From: Cristatella mucedo
Lineage: Eukaryota > Bryozoa > Phylactolaemata > Cristatellidae
Direction: 5' to 3'
Length of the DNA stretch: 64,000 nt
Assembly: GCA_009760855.2 (NCBI GenBank)
Contig: WPIO01000167.1
Span: 301,001 to 365,000 of the forward strand
The position numbers were made by a program, and so were the translations under genes. Shown here in pieces: positions 20,900-32,400 of this stretch (its first letter is position 1; each line of letters opens with the position of its first letter). The notes under the pieces were generated by a model. That model was given only the letters and a program-made list of their open reading frames with translations. It was not told the DNA's origin and searched no databases.

Positions 20900-21510
20900 T
20901 CGTGTTTGCCATCTCTACCACATTACTCCACTTCTCGCCGACCTGCACTGGCTACCGGTCAAGCAACGGATTGACTTCAAGGTTTGGTCGCTCACTTCTA
21001 GGTCTCTTCATTCTTTAGCTCCAGCCTATCTCTCAGATCTACTCCCCCATCAGGCCAAGCATCGTACCACTCGCTTTTCGGAATCCAACAGTCTGGAAAT
21101 ACCTCGTACTAACCTTAAATCCTTTGGAGACCGTGCATTTAGCTCGTATGCTCCCAAAGCCTGGAACTCCCTCCCGACCTGCGTCAGAACATCCCCTGAC
21201 CTGACCACATTTAAAAGAAACTTAAAAACACACCTATTTAGGACAGCATTTAGTGGGTCCCTGTGATTCTTCATTGATGTGCTTATGCGTGCTGACACTG
21301 TGCATGCTGCCACTAACCACATTTGCATGCTGACCCTGTGCATGTAACCCCTAACCATATTATGTATTTTGTTTGTTTTTCAAGCATGATTTTACTTACT
21401 ATTCTATTGCATATCACTTTGCAGCAAATGTAAAGCGCCTAGAAAAAGATTAAGTTCTCTGAGGGCGCTTTATCAAGTGCAATATTATTATTATTATTAT
21501 TATTATCTCG
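20900..21510 (+). mobile_element. LINE-A 3' end with intact (TTA)n tail
   Basis: A well-preserved 5'-truncated copy. It begins in the C-terminal coding region ([10 protein letters not shown] block, then [20 protein letters not shown]), passes the last coding block ending in KTHLFRTAFSGSL, and ends with the conserved stem-loop at about 21431-21472 and a TTATTATTA tail to about 21506. This is one of the best copies for defining the family 3' end. Confidence 0.9.
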
Positions 21511-21755
21511 AACAGCGGCAGCCGACATTCGTACGCTCCGCCTCGTCGTGTTAATGGTCAGCAGTAGCTGTGCTTGCAGCGTCGGTGGTAGTAGTCAAGG
21601 CGCCCGTGGTGTAACAGGGGATTCAGAGGCAGCTTCTACAGAGGTTTCAGCAGTGGTGTTAACCAGGGCTTCAGCGGGGGTGAGACTTCAGCTGAAGCGT
21701 CAGAGGAGTCATTTAGACTACCACATTTGCAAGATGGAACATGAATAGATAAAAT
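21511..21755 (+). other. Unrecognised segment
   Basis: A 66-residue Ser/Ala-rich frame at 21548-21748 has no recognised motif. Nothing else is seen. Confidence 0.25.
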
Positions 21756-22140
21756 AAATGGGCCAAGAACTGAGCCCCAACATACCCCGTCCAGCGGTTC
21801 TCCTGATCATCTTTGATCGTATACATGATTACGCTGGAGTCTTCTTCTTTGCTAGGACATAAAGCATTACAGTGCAGTGCCAATGAAGCCCGAGCAGGGT
21901 GAGAGATACTTGAGAATTACTTAGCAATTAAAGTAATAAAATGCTGCCGAAAGATCGAGCAGAACAAACCGGGAGACAATGTAAAAGTTAGCATTCCTGA
22001 GAAGTTCGCTATACACCCTAACCAATGCTGTCTATGTGGACAGCATAGCCCCAAAATCATATTGAAACTTGCATTCTAGGTTTCAAGGTAAAATTCCTAG
22101 CTGTGTTCCACAATTTTTCCTCTATCTTTAAAAAGAATGG
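21756..22140 (-). mobile_element. LINE reverse-transcriptase fragment, minus strand
   Basis: On the minus strand the block antisense to 'gggccaagaactgagcccc' encodes the GSVLGP palm motif, and the block at about 21.94-22.06 kb matches the LINE-A RT fingers (compare 'tgctgccgaaagatcgagcagaacaa' with 'gctgctgaaagatcgaacaaaacaag' at 36.3 kb). Stops are frequent. Confidence 0.6.
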
Positions 22141-22159
22141 CATTAGGAGAACTGGCTCA

Positions 22160-22480
22160 TTTTGAGCTCCTCTGACTTGACCACATTTAAAAAGAACTTC
22201 AAAACACGCTTATTTAGGACAGCATATAGTGGGTCCCTGGGCTTCTTCCTTCATGTGCTTATGTGTGCTGACACTGTTCATGCTGCCACTAACCACACTT
22301 GCATGCAGACCCTGTGTATGTCTCCCGTGACCATGTTATTCATGTTGTTTGTTTATCAAGCAAGATATTACTCACGATTCAATCGCGTTCCCTTTGCAGC
22401 AAATGTTAAGCACCTAGAAAGAGATTGAGTTATCTGTGGGCGCTTTATCACGTGCATTATTTTTACTATTATTGTTATTG
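22160..22480 (+). mobile_element. LINE-A 3' end
   Basis: This starts at the last coding block ('gacttgaccacatttaaaaagaac'), continues through the 3' untranslated region and ends with the stem-loop ('aagcacctagaaagagatt', then 'tgtgggcgctttatca') and a degenerate (TTA)n tail near 22480. Confidence 0.85.
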
Positions 22481-22599
22481 CTCTGCCTTGCCTGGAAGAT
22501 GAATTTCCGGATGATGTCATTTGTGGCTGTATTGAGTACATACACTTCGGTGCTGTACATAGTTGAGAGAGAGAGAGAGAGAGCGAAGAGTCCAGTGGC

Positions 22600-22880
22600 G
22601 CTGTCACTGGAGGACAGGAGTTCATTGAGAATGCGGCTACCTTAGTGATGGAATCTCTTATCTTGCCTATCTTGCCGACTTAAACGCTTGTGAGGCGATC
22701 AGCTGGATCAGCCCAAAGGATCGACGGATTGTTGTTAAAGTGGGAGTGGTTCAGGAGATGCTTGGTCTTAGACGTCAACATTCTTTATATTTCATCGGCG
22801 ATTCAAAATTATTCTTATAGAAGTTAAACTTGTCTTTTGCTCTGATAGATAAGTTTCATCTGGACTAATCCACGTGTGCT
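22600..22880 (-). mobile_element. LINE-A endonuclease-RT linker fragment, minus strand
   Basis: The sequence parallels 37.13-37.33 kb in the longest LINE-A copy: 'ggaatctcttatcttgccta' corresponds to 'ggattctctgatcttgtcta', followed by matching spacing to 'atagaagttaaacttgtctttgc'. It is diverged and carries no intact frame. Confidence 0.5.
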
Positions 22881-24715
22881 TGTCGATGGACAGTCAGTCC
22901 CAATCTTGGTGTGCTTCCTCAAGCCGTTGTTTAGTCGACCTAGCTAGTTTAATTTCTGGGTTAAACTATAGGCCGCTAGGGTAAAGGCACGCACTGTCCT
23001 TAGTCAGAGATGCAAACTTGTAACCACATAGGCCAATTCTCTCCCCCAAGTGCTATACCAGTGGATAACGGAATACATAGCTGTAGTTCGGTAAAAATAA
23101 ACGTGGCCAAACCTAGGTGCTCAAAGCGATGGTATATTGTGCCCCCAACCGTTGTAATTGGTTAGGCACCGGCTAAGTACTTTATGCTGTGCTCGCCGGT
23201 CTGATGAAGCTAACTAGGCAAAAACTCTCGAAGCCCGGGCATCGTTAACCCCCTAAATGCATGTGATTGCTAGTGATGGTCTAGACGCCGAAGGTGGACA
23301 GCTACTGCACAAGATACGAGCTTTTAAGTAGCCAGCAGGACACAACTGTTAGGCTTGTCTCTTCGTCGCAGTAGGTTTGAGCTCTCGTGTTCTTGAAGCA
23401 CAGCCTCTCGCTTGAGCTTCTGAACAGGCAGCCCGGACCTCAATCAAAGATCTTGCTTGCATTCTCTCCCATCTAAACTTGTGTGTAGTTGTTATTCTTT
23501 CGGATCCAACCCCTAGTGCCTATTCTTAGGTGTATTCATTCTGTTACTTTGCTCAAATCAAACCTTCGATTGATGGCATTCCTGCGCCTGCCTAACAGCC
23601 CAGCCCAGCCCTCGGGTTAATGCATGCATTAGTCGGTCGGCATCCCGACCGCGTCGGCCGCCCAAAGCAACATTCTAACCTGAGTAGATCTCCCTGTCAG
23701 ATTTATCCCCTGGCTCGGCTTCAGGTTAAATAATGGGTCGCCTTTCGACGGGTTCTAATGGCTAGATCCATGTCAGGCGTTGGTCTAGGCACCCTAGTTA
23801 GCCCCTCTAAGTCAAGGGCTCCTATTGCGGCTAACCTGCCTCTGCGAATTTCTCTCCTTGATCGAGAGATACGGCTTCGTGTCTGCTAAATCCGGGGTTC
23901 GGCATTAAAAGAAAATAACTTACCCAATTGGAAGAACGCCTGGAGCGCCACAGCTGATTGGTCCAAGAATTTGACCAGCCCGTCTTGGTTTTAGTTCTCA
24001 TGTTAAGATAATTGCAATGCTCCTACGGGCCATGCATTAGCTCCTTATATATCTGGATATCGAGGATTCTGTCGAGGCTCAGGGGTGCAAATTGAAGTGA
24101 GCGGATGTGGTTACAGCCATGCACTTGAAGTAGGACATTGAACTGAGTCTAGTCCGATGTGCAATGTAAATTATAACCTCTTGTTGACGTTTAAGGACGT
24201 ATTGCTGTGAATATGTAGATCGTGATTTTTAGCCTAACCATTTAGGTGATTGCGACACCATGCCAGAATGAGTGGATGCACAATTTCTGGAAATTAGGCT
24301 CTGTGCACATAAAACAATATCCTTCAATATGCAATGAAACTTGAGCTTGGCGAAATCTATTTCTTGTTTGTTTGCGGTGGATGCAGTGAATGCAGTGGAT
24401 TGAGTATTTCCCCGGGTTATTACAGTCGAGTGGCTTCTAACAGCAAGTTTTTCAAGAGAAGGGCGACACAGGCTGAAGGTCGCCGCCCCGGCAAGTCGGC
24501 CGACAGTGATGGGACTAGGTGGTTGGTGGCACGTCGAACGACGGTGACGAGTAGGCCACGACAGCGATTGAAGAAAAGGAGAGAGGCAACATCGGGATAA
24601 TTTGGTGGACCCCACGGAATACGGTCATAAAGCCCCCTGTGATCGCATTTTGTGTTTATTGTGTGTGTGAGCGCATGGTCCCGACATTAGGATTTGCCGA
24701 TGCGAACTAGAAGTA
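22881..24715. other. No recognised gene
   Basis: I see no convincing coding or RNA gene. Frames at 24229-24615 (-) and 24334-24600 (+) overlap each other without motifs. The stretch near 23.6 kb holds small palindromes ('aatgcatgcatt', 'cggtcggcatcccgaccg'), too short to interpret. Confidence 0.3.
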
Positions 24716-24719
24716 GTTA

Positions 24720-25185
24720 AATGTGGAGCACATGATACTCCAGCCGTTAAGATGGAAGCAGAGCCCTAGTTCTCCAGTCAGGGTCTACGCTCCGGTTTGG
24801 GCTCCTCGTCTCATTTGGGTCGTTCCCACAATAGACTTAAGTAGCCTAAGTTCGGGGACGTATTCTTTCCACAAGAGTACTTGTGCTGTTGACTGCGTTC
24901 GAAGAGTGTGAGGATTAAACTGAGATAGATGCGAAGCGACTGTGCGCTTGCGAATAAAGCTCAGTAAAATCTTCACTTTGTGTATTTCGCTTCCGATTCA
25001 CGTCGTGGACTCACGACCCCTTTTACGAACGATAAGTAGGTCAGTGCTAGAAACGCTCGATTCGTGGCGGCCTGCTTATTGTGCGTAGATGCTCACCAAA
25101 CGGCATCAGGCGGTAGGTTAGGGCTCTAAGTAAGCACCGGGTTAAGCCTACTCCGCCGAGCATTCGGCGTTACAGTACTTGCTCA
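24720..25185 (+). mobile_element. LTR and leader of an LTR retroelement, plus-strand copy
   Basis: This segment is homologous in reverse complement to 40.70-41.32 kb over its whole length. It contains a tandemly repeated promoter-like part ('ggcagagccctagttctcc' to 'caagagtacttgtgctg'), an AATAAA signal near 24954 ('gcgaataaagctcagtaaaat'), a leader ('cgtcgtggactcacgacccc') and a start of coding-like DNA. The layout U3 - AATAAA - leader fits an LTR. The class is not determined because no pol is attached. Confidence 0.55.
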
Positions 25186-25309
25186 TTTGGTATGCATAGC
25201 ATTGTCTTGAACCGCTAAGTACGCTCCCCCACATACATAACTTTGAATCTCTCTAACTTAGTGGTCATCAGGCCTATAATACCTCCATAGGCCTGACTTG
25301 ACGCTTGCC

Positions 25310-26865
25310 ATTGAAATCCTTGCTCAATGTGCTATAAACCTCTCGTAATAAGTGACAATATTTCTGAAAATGGTATTGACCTGCTCGCCCTAACTGAAAC
25401 TTGGCTAAAATAGGTAATTTACCCGACAGTGAAAGTCACTAACTCGACGGTTTTTTACTGTTTCACATCCCTAGGCCAATCAAACCTGGCGGTGGAGTTG
25501 CTGTTATCATGCGTTCGAGATTCAACTTGAAGCCATCTATAGTAACCTTGAACAGTCTTTCGAATCAATTATCTCGGTTTCACCAGAAAATGAGCTGCCG
25601 ATTGTGGCAGTACTCTACCGTTCACCAGGTAAAAATTCCTCCTTTATCTCAGATTTATCTGATCTCATTGCGATTCTGTTTTCAAGAAATTGAACTCTCC
25701 TTGTTATGGGTTATTTCAACGTTCACTTTGATAACTCATCTGACGCCCTCAGCACTTAATTTCGTGCATTGACTGCCTCATTGTCTCTTGTGGCTTATAT
25801 GCATGGCCCTACTCACATCAAGGGCCACACACTCGACCAAATTTTCCCATGCCACTGCACTTTGTCATCACCAATTAAAACCAAATCATGCTTATTTGAC
25901 CACATGCAGATGCCATTCAGTCTACAGTGCGTGTTCGCGGCCTCCTCTAAAATCACATGTGAATCACGAAACGCCACAACCCTTGACATCGAAGCTGTCC
26001 GTGTGAGAATGTCTGCCTGGCCTCTGCTGCTCAGTTCTCCCTCTGATCTGTCATCACAGGTAGATAGCTATAGCACGACACTACCTGACACGCTCGATGA
26101 ATTTGCACCTCTGAGTAAACTCACTGTGAGCCCTTAGCCAAGAAGGTCTACGATTTAACACATTTAGCTTGCTAGGTCTACTAAGCCCAAGCTTGAAAAT
26201 GCATACAAAAGATCAGGACTGACTGCCCATCAACAGGCGTACAAGGAATACTGTAGATTGTATAAATCAATCTTAGCAAAGGCCAAGTCTAGCTTCTAAG
26301 AAAACATTGCTGAATCTGAGACCCACAATAAAAAATGCTGATGTCGACGATCAACCATCTCCTCAACCGCTCCTGATCAGCTCCGTACCTGATGATCCAT
26401 GTGATGACCTAGCTTATCGCTTTTCTGGATTCGTTGTCCAGAAAATAGACAATACCAGGGAGTCCATCCGTGCGATTGTTGCATCTCTGCTAGACTGCTG
26501 TTCCTCGATTCATTGCAGCACCACAATGTCTACATTCAAGCAGGTCAATAGTGATCTCGTCCTGAAGTCCATATCTCAATCGAAGACGACAACAAATTCT
26601 GTTAATCCTATTCTAACTGTCAAACTCCTACATTGCATTTATCTGTTGCTGCAATGCTTAAAAAACATCATGTATACGTCATTAGCCTCAGCTCATCTCC
26701 CAGCACCTTTCTATGTATCAGAGCTATTGATTTCTATCACGATTCAACTTTAACAATGAAAATATTGGGCTTCACCGATGGCCGAATAGTAGATATTGCT
26801 CTCGTAGCCCATCGGAGCTGTCTCTTGGAGTCCATTCTCAGGAGATGGTTATCTGCCCCTCTTAG
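25310..26865 (+). mobile_element. LINE-A 5' part: endonuclease domain and linker, broken
   Basis: This is the only plus-strand copy of the upstream part of LINE-A. At about 25380 the LTETWL motif of AP-type endonucleases is readable, then a GGVAV-like block near 25490, then THIKGHTLDQIF near 25.81 kb and a 'DH.Q..FS.Q' block near 25.9 kb, all typical of L2/CR1 endonucleases. The linker at about 26.3-26.75 kb matches the minus-strand copy at 36.8-37.37 kb. Stops and frameshifts are frequent. The copy is interrupted after about 26.87 kb and resumes with RT at 27.87 kb. Confidence 0.8.
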
Positions 26866-26869
26866 AGGA

Positions 26870-27840
26870 AACGGCTAACGCTCGCTCTAATTTGAGCAGG
26901 TGTTAGTATTTCTGACTAATTACTTCTGGAGTTGCTTAAAGCGATGCTGTGCATGCCTGTGTATTGCTTTTCAGAAATCCCTCCGCAGTCAGAGCAGTAA
27001 GCCAACCAATACGGCATCGATTAGGCTTAGAGTTCGCGAACTTTGTGCTATGGGCACTGTGCACACAGCAGGAAGTTCAAAATAGTAGCCACTGTCTGTT
27101 TTTAATTGAATTAAAAAACGTAGCGAGATATTTGTTTTGGTTGAGGATCAGGATTTAGGATTAAGGGTGTGGGATTGGCAATCAGGGCTAAAGATTTAGG
27201 ATTTAGCGTTTACCTTTATATGCTTTTAGGGTTTAGTGTAACGAGTTTAGGATGCGGGAATTAGAGCTACAGTTTAACTAGATGCTGGCTAGAAGTGGCA
27301 TAGCTAGAATTTTTATCTATGGATTATGGCCTGCAACATTTTATGTGGGGAGGGGCAAGACCAGCAAGATTTTCATGTAAGCAGGGCTAGACCCTCAATT
27401 AATGTAAAATTGTAGGAAAAATCGTATTCGAGTTTATTTGACATGAACTTGGGAGCTGCTCATCGATTAGAGTTGAGACATAATTGCTTTTTGCTTACGG
27501 GCGGGGCCTCCGGGCGTAGGAATAGAGGGCTGGGAAGGTCGATGCCCCGAAGTCCAGGGGGGGCGGCGGTAAATGCCCCCACGCCCCCTAGCTCAGCCAT
27601 GGTTGGCTACTGCGTTGAACTTCCTGCTCGCTGTACACTGCCCGTAGTACAAATTTGGCTGTCTCTATGCGAAAGGAAGCCGTAATAGCTGAGCAAGCCT
27701 ACTGAGAAAAACGATGCTGAAATGCCGTGCTTATCAGCAGTTTCACAATACTCGTGCACAGTAGATAATAATAATAGTAATACATTTGACATAGCGCCCT
27801 TAGAGAACTCAATCTCTTTCTATGCACTTTGCATTTGCCA
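26870..27840. other. Segment splitting LINE-A; degenerate TTTAGG-like array and LINE tail stub
   Basis: This segment lies between the endonuclease and RT halves of one plus-strand LINE-A. At about 27140-27260 it has repeated 'ggatttagg', 'gatttaggatttagcg' and 'ttttagggtttagtg', a degenerate TTTAGG-like array. A short antisense LINE-A tail ('aataataatagtaatacattt', then 'cgcccttagagaactcaatc') lies at about 27766-27835. Two ORFs (27443-27685 + and 27607-27792 -) have no motif. Confidence 0.45.
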
Positions 27841-27864
27841 CTTCTCAAGAAAGTTACACTGGAC

Positions 27865-28390
27865 AAAGAGAACTTGAGCAGCTAGCACCTAGGCTCCATT
27901 CGACCATTCCTGTCAACGACACTGGAACAAGTCATGGCAGACCAACTGAACTCATATATTAAAACTTCAAACCACGCTAGTAAGTTCCAGTCTGGAATCT
28001 TTAAAGGTAATCACTCCACAGAGTTCAAATTGCTTCGGGTGTACAACTATCTATTTAGGAATGCAGACATGGATAGAATATCTTTGGCTATTTTGCTCAC
28101 CCTTTCGGCAGCTTTTAATACTATCGATCACCTAGTACTTTTTGAGCACCTTTCATCTCGCCTTGGCATCACTGGAACTGCTCAGTAGTGGGAGACACCA
28201 GAGTATTGACGTGAATTGACAAAGACCATCCGATGTACCTCTGAATTATGCAGGCCCTCAGGGCTCCATGGTAGGTCAGGTTCTTTTCATAGTTTATATT
28301 CTTCCACTTGCCGATTTCATTGCCAAGCACAATCTGGGCTTTCAATGCATTGTGGCTAACGCTGTGTTGTACCTATGCTTTGATCCCTCC
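27865..28390 (+). mobile_element. LINE-A reverse-transcriptase fragment
   Basis: A frame at 27934-28188 carries MADQLNSYIKTSN, then a block matching 'NHSTE' and LSAAFNTIDHLVL, the first catalytic region (normally AFDTIDH; here Asp is replaced by Asn). The next block ('ggccctcagggctccatggt') is the PQGS palm motif. It continues the 25.3-26.9 kb copy after an insertion. Confidence 0.8.
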
Positions 28391-29195
28391 GACCCTAAAT
28401 GATGATAAAACCAAAGGGCTACTCATTAGAAACCCTGAGTGTTTGGCTGGATTAGAAGGATTTGTGCTTCCAATAGGTGATGCTGCTTCGCGACAATCGC
28501 CATGTGCTTGAAATTTAGGTGTCATTTTCAATAGCTGCCTAAATTTTTAAGCTTCCTTCGGAAGATTGTTTTTACAGCTTGCCATTACGTCCGATCCCAA
28601 TCTACATTATCCGATCTCAATCTAAGATTAGGAGCTGTCTTCCATTCTGGCTTGCGAAGAATCTAAAAAGCTCCTTCTTTCTGTCTAGGCTCGATTGTTG
28701 TTATTCCCTTTTTACCTGGGATACCCAAAAAAAGGCGACTCGGCCACTGCAAATGGCCATCGATAGTATGGCTAGTTTTCAAGTCCAAGAGGTTTGACCA
28801 CGTGTCTACTTTTCTAAAAGACCCAGGACACCTGCCGGTTGATCAATGGATACAGAGCAATGCTCTTATCCTGACCACAAGGCCTGCTGCATCTTGGATC
28901 CTCCATACATAGCTGAACTGTTGCACCAGGTTCAGCTTCCTCGTGCCTTAAGGTCCTGAATGGACAATAACTTAGTTGTTCCCTTCCTGTTATATCCAAA
29001 AAGTTGCCGACATAAGCTTTTTGCTCTGCATATTCTATATTGCGAAACTGGCTTCCACGATTCTTTGGGATCGACATCTGCTCTCCTGCTGCCGACTATG
29101 GCTAAGACTTTCCACCAGTTCTGAGCTGCTACTTTCATGATACTCACTACCTCAACTGCACTCCTGACTGCTATGCTTTCCACTTTCTCTTTGTG
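28391..29195 (+). mobile_element. LINE-B RT C-terminal region joined to LINE-A
   Basis: From about 28395 the sequence switches to the family seen at the window start. LNDDKTKGLLIRNPE and NLGVIFNSCLNF correspond to the post-palm 'NDDKT...NLGVIFDS' blocks. The 28.8-29.15 kb part ('cctgccggttgatcaatgga', 'gctgaactgttgcaccagg') matches 20-140 of this window. Stops are frequent. Whether the LINE-A to LINE-B junction is a template switch, recombination or just related families is open. Confidence 0.55.
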
Positions 29196-29480
29196 GCGTG
29201 ATATTAATAACAATAATAAAAATAATAATGCACTTGATAATGCGACCTCAGAGCAAGCAGTGAGGTGGGTCAGCCTGCAAAGTAGCTATTATTGCATCGT
29301 TTGTTCTATCAGTAGGAAATGTGAGAGCTGCAGTGGGCTTAATGATCGTAGCAAGCTGCTCATGACCAGCAGCCTACGTTTACGTTTATGTTGAACTCAG
29401 CACGCTAGGCCCTCAATTGGCGGTCAGCGGACCTGCTTGCACCGTTTTCGGGGTAACCGATCCATTTCAAGCCATCTTAA
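29196..29480. other. No recognised gene; antisense LINE tail stub
   Basis: At about 29206-29262 the run of AATAA units plus 'gcacttgataatgcgacctc' looks like an antisense LINE-A tail stub. The rest is unrecognised. Confidence 0.4.
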
Positions 29481-30733
29481 TAATAATAATAATAATGTAC
29501 TCGATAGAGCGCCCTCAAAGAACTTAATCTCTCTCTAGGCGCTTTACATTTGCTGCAAAAGGAAATGCAATTTAATGGTAAGTAAAATCATGCTTGAAAA
29601 ACAAACAAGATGAATAACGTGGTTAGGGGTGACATGCACAGGGTCGGCATGGAAATGTGGTTAGCGGCAGCATGCACAGTGTCAGCACGCATAAGCACAT
29701 CAAGGAAAAATCACAGGGACCCACTAAATGCTGTCCTAAATAGGTGTGTTTTTAAGTTCCTTTTAAATGAGGTCAAATCAGGGGTTTTCTGACTCAGGTC
29801 AGGAAGGAGTTCCAAGCTTTGGGAGCATACGAACTAAATGCACGGTCTCCAAAGGATTTAAGGTTTGTAGATTGTTATTTCTAGACTGTTGGATTCCAAA
29901 AAGCCGGTGTTACGATGCTTGGCCTGATGGGGTAGTATATCTGACAGATAGGCTGGAGCCATAGAATGAAGGGACCTAAAAGTGAGCGTCAAAACCTTGA
30001 AATCAACCTGGTGCTTGACTGGATGCCAGTGCAGGTCGGCGAGAAGTGGAGTTACGTGGCAACTGCGAGGCTCACGACAGACAAGCCTAGCTGCAGAGTT
30101 TTGCACCAGCTGCAATCGCCTGATCGCACATGCTGGTAGGCCAGTAAGCTGTGAGTTGCAGAAGTCGAAACGAGATGTCGCGAACACATTGAACAACTTA
30201 GACTTGGTATCCTTATCTAAACAAGCTCAAATTTTAGCAGTGTTATGAAGCAGAAAATAGGCAGATTTGACTGTGGATCTGATATGGTCGTCTAACGAGA
30301 GGTCGCTTTGGAATATGACACCAAGATTTCGAGGTGATTTGACCGGAGATATGCTGGCAGAGCCAATTTTGAGAGACAACCTTTCCAATCTCTGAATCAC
30401 ACTCAGTTTGCCCATGACTGGTAAGTTATTTTTATCATCGTTTAGTTTTAGAAAATTTGCTGCCGTCCATGACCGGACGTCATTAATGCATGCAGCAACT
30501 GAGTTTAGAGAATTTGAGGTGCTCAAAGGCTGGGAGGGATCAAAGCAAAGTTACAACTGAGTGTCATCCGCATAGAAGTAAAAGCCAAGATTGTGCTTGG
30601 CAATCCCATCAGCAAGAGAGAGAGTATAAACCGTGAAAAGAACCGGACCTAGCACGGAGTCCTGAGGTACTCTATATTTCAGAGGTACTTCAGATGATCT
30701 TTGTCCATTCTCGTTAATACTCTGGAGTCTCCA
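29480..30733 (-). mobile_element. LINE-A, minus strand, RT palm to 3' tail
   Basis: Read on the minus strand, the copy enters at about 30733 before the palm, passes the YADD-side region, then frames at 30526-30227 (SLNSVAACINDVRSWTAANF, NLGVIFQSDLSLDDH) and 30196-29858 (SRFDFCNSQLTGLPACAIRR, LADLHWHPVK), and ends with the stem-loop and (TTA)n tail at about 29548-29482. Only a few stops are present, so it is younger than most. The right edge is an abrupt switch into gypsy pol at about 30734. Confidence 0.9.
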
Positions 30734-31570
30734 GTCATCCTTGGGATGGATGTCATAAGAGCGCTAGGCAGCGTCCGCGTAGGGCACGGTGGTGAAGGCC
30801 AAGTTGACTTCGGTAATGAGGCTCCAGCGACCCAATGCATCCACGGCGAAAGAAACAGCGTAACCTACCCTTACTCACCCCCGGCCACCGACGTTTCGCT
30901 CGTTGCAAAGGTCGGAAATTCGAGCGAGCTTACAGTATCCGACAGAGATTTTACTGCAGTATTCCACGATGGCGCGTGGCACGTGGGCTGGAACTGGAAA
31001 GAAGGCGTACAGGCCCCCTTGCTGCAAAACCGTGTGTCCTCATATCGCATCCCGGCTGAGGTAGAAGCAGAATATGAACGGGAAGTGGAGGACTGGATAA
31101 AGTGTGGTTGGCTTCAACATTTTCACGGGGAGTGAGGTGGGCTGATTCCCTTGATGGCGATGGTCCTAAACAGCAAAGGGAAAGTGAGGCCCGTCCTCGA
31201 CTATCGCGAGCTCAACCAGTTCGTGTCGAGCCACACGGCTGAAGGGGACGTGTGCAGTAATAAACTTCGCGCATGGCGGCGAATGGGACGAAACGTAAGC
31301 GTCGTGGACCTGCGTAAGGCCTATTTGCAAATTCACGTCGACCCATCATTGTGGAAGTATCAGGTGGTTGAATTTCATGGCCGCCGATACTGCCTGACTC
31401 GCCAGGGTTTCGGCCTTAACGTTGCACCAAAAATAATGACTGTTATATTAAATAAAGTGTTGTCTATGGATGAGCAGGTCAAATCCGGCACGGATTCGTA
31501 TGTCGACGACATTTTGGCGAACAATGATATCGTCTCAATCGACCGTGTGATTGAGCGAGTACGGACTTGA
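30734..31570 (+). pseudogene. Gypsy-like pol: protease end and reverse transcriptase
   Basis: The segment begins with the C-terminal strand of a retroviral-type aspartic protease (VILGMD) and continues with a linker to the RT. RT blocks follow in order: RPVLDYRELN, VVDLRKAYLQIHVD (first catalytic Asp), GFGLNVAPKIM and the YVDDI catalytic box at about 31499-31513. This block order is that of Ty3/gypsy pol. An in-frame TGA at 31133-31135 splits the protein, and a frameshift occurs near 31551-31570. The protease active site (DTG) and all of gag are missing, so the element is 5'-truncated and dead. Confidence 0.85.
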
Positions 31571-32400
31571 AGCAAAACCACCTGAAAAGTTAGAGGGTGG
31601 TCGTGTCCTAGGCCTCCGCATTGACAAAAAACGCAACGAGCTTGTATGGCGCCGAGATAATGCCATAGGCTCTGTACAGTCAGTGCTGACGCGGCGAGAA
31701 TTATTTTCTTGGTGTGGGCAACTCCTCGGGCATTTTCCGGTAGCTGGCTGGCTGTGACCCGCTTGCAGTTATCTCAAAGGTATAGCCAGCGATCAGGACT
31801 GGGACAGCAAAGTACCGAGTGAGGTTCTGGAAATTGCTCTCGACGTCCATCGCAGGGTGCTAGCTTCTGATCCGGTGACTGGAGCGTGGCAGGTGTCCAA
31901 TGTAATCAGTGGAAAATTGTGGTGCGATACGAGCAGCATCGCTATTGGAACGTGTCTTGAGATTGACGGTAAAGTGGTTGAGGATGCCTCTTGGCTTCGA
32001 AAGCCGGACGATACTTCGCATATAAACGCCGCCGAGCTAGAAGCCGTCATCAAAGGCCTTAACATCGCTATTGCGTGGGGACTTCAGAAAGTCCAAATCG
32101 TGACTGATTCAACTTTGGTGTTTGGTTGGCTGAAGTCTTTGATCGATGGGGATAAACCCATGAGGACGCGCGGCATGGGAGAGGCGATAATTCGACGACG
32201 ATTGGGCCTACTCCGAGATATTATAACGGAGTGCAATCTGGAGACGACTGTAAGCCTAGTTTGGTCGCCGGAGAACAAAGCGGACCAGCTGACTGGAGTA
32301 CTGCAAAGGTGGTTGAAGTTCACGACCTGCTGTACCGGTGCCATGGCTCCTGAGGTCAGTTTGACGACTCCCAATATCGACCTCAAGCAATTCCACAATC
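31551..32400 (+). pseudogene. Gypsy-like pol: RT thumb and RNase H
   Basis: The frame resumes with the RT connection (VLGLRIDKKRNELVWRR), then a stop (TGA, 31755-31757) in what would be a 'GWLRP' block, and continues in the same frame. The RNase H domain begins near 31925 (CDTSSIAIG), with AAELEAVIKGL supplying the Glu and VTDSTLVFGWLKSL the second Asp. The TGA can be explained by C-to-T change at a CpG. Confidence 0.8.

Noticed and set aside
24229-24615. Overlapping frames on both strands (128 and 88 residues)
   Set aside because: No motif, no repeat family and no codon-like support; overlapping frames cannot be separated.
29982-30248. Plus-strand 88-residue frame in the LINE-A region, and similar frames at 34210-34659 and 35459-35725
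   Set aside because: Complement shadows of minus-strand LINE-A coding; they recur because the LINE recurs.
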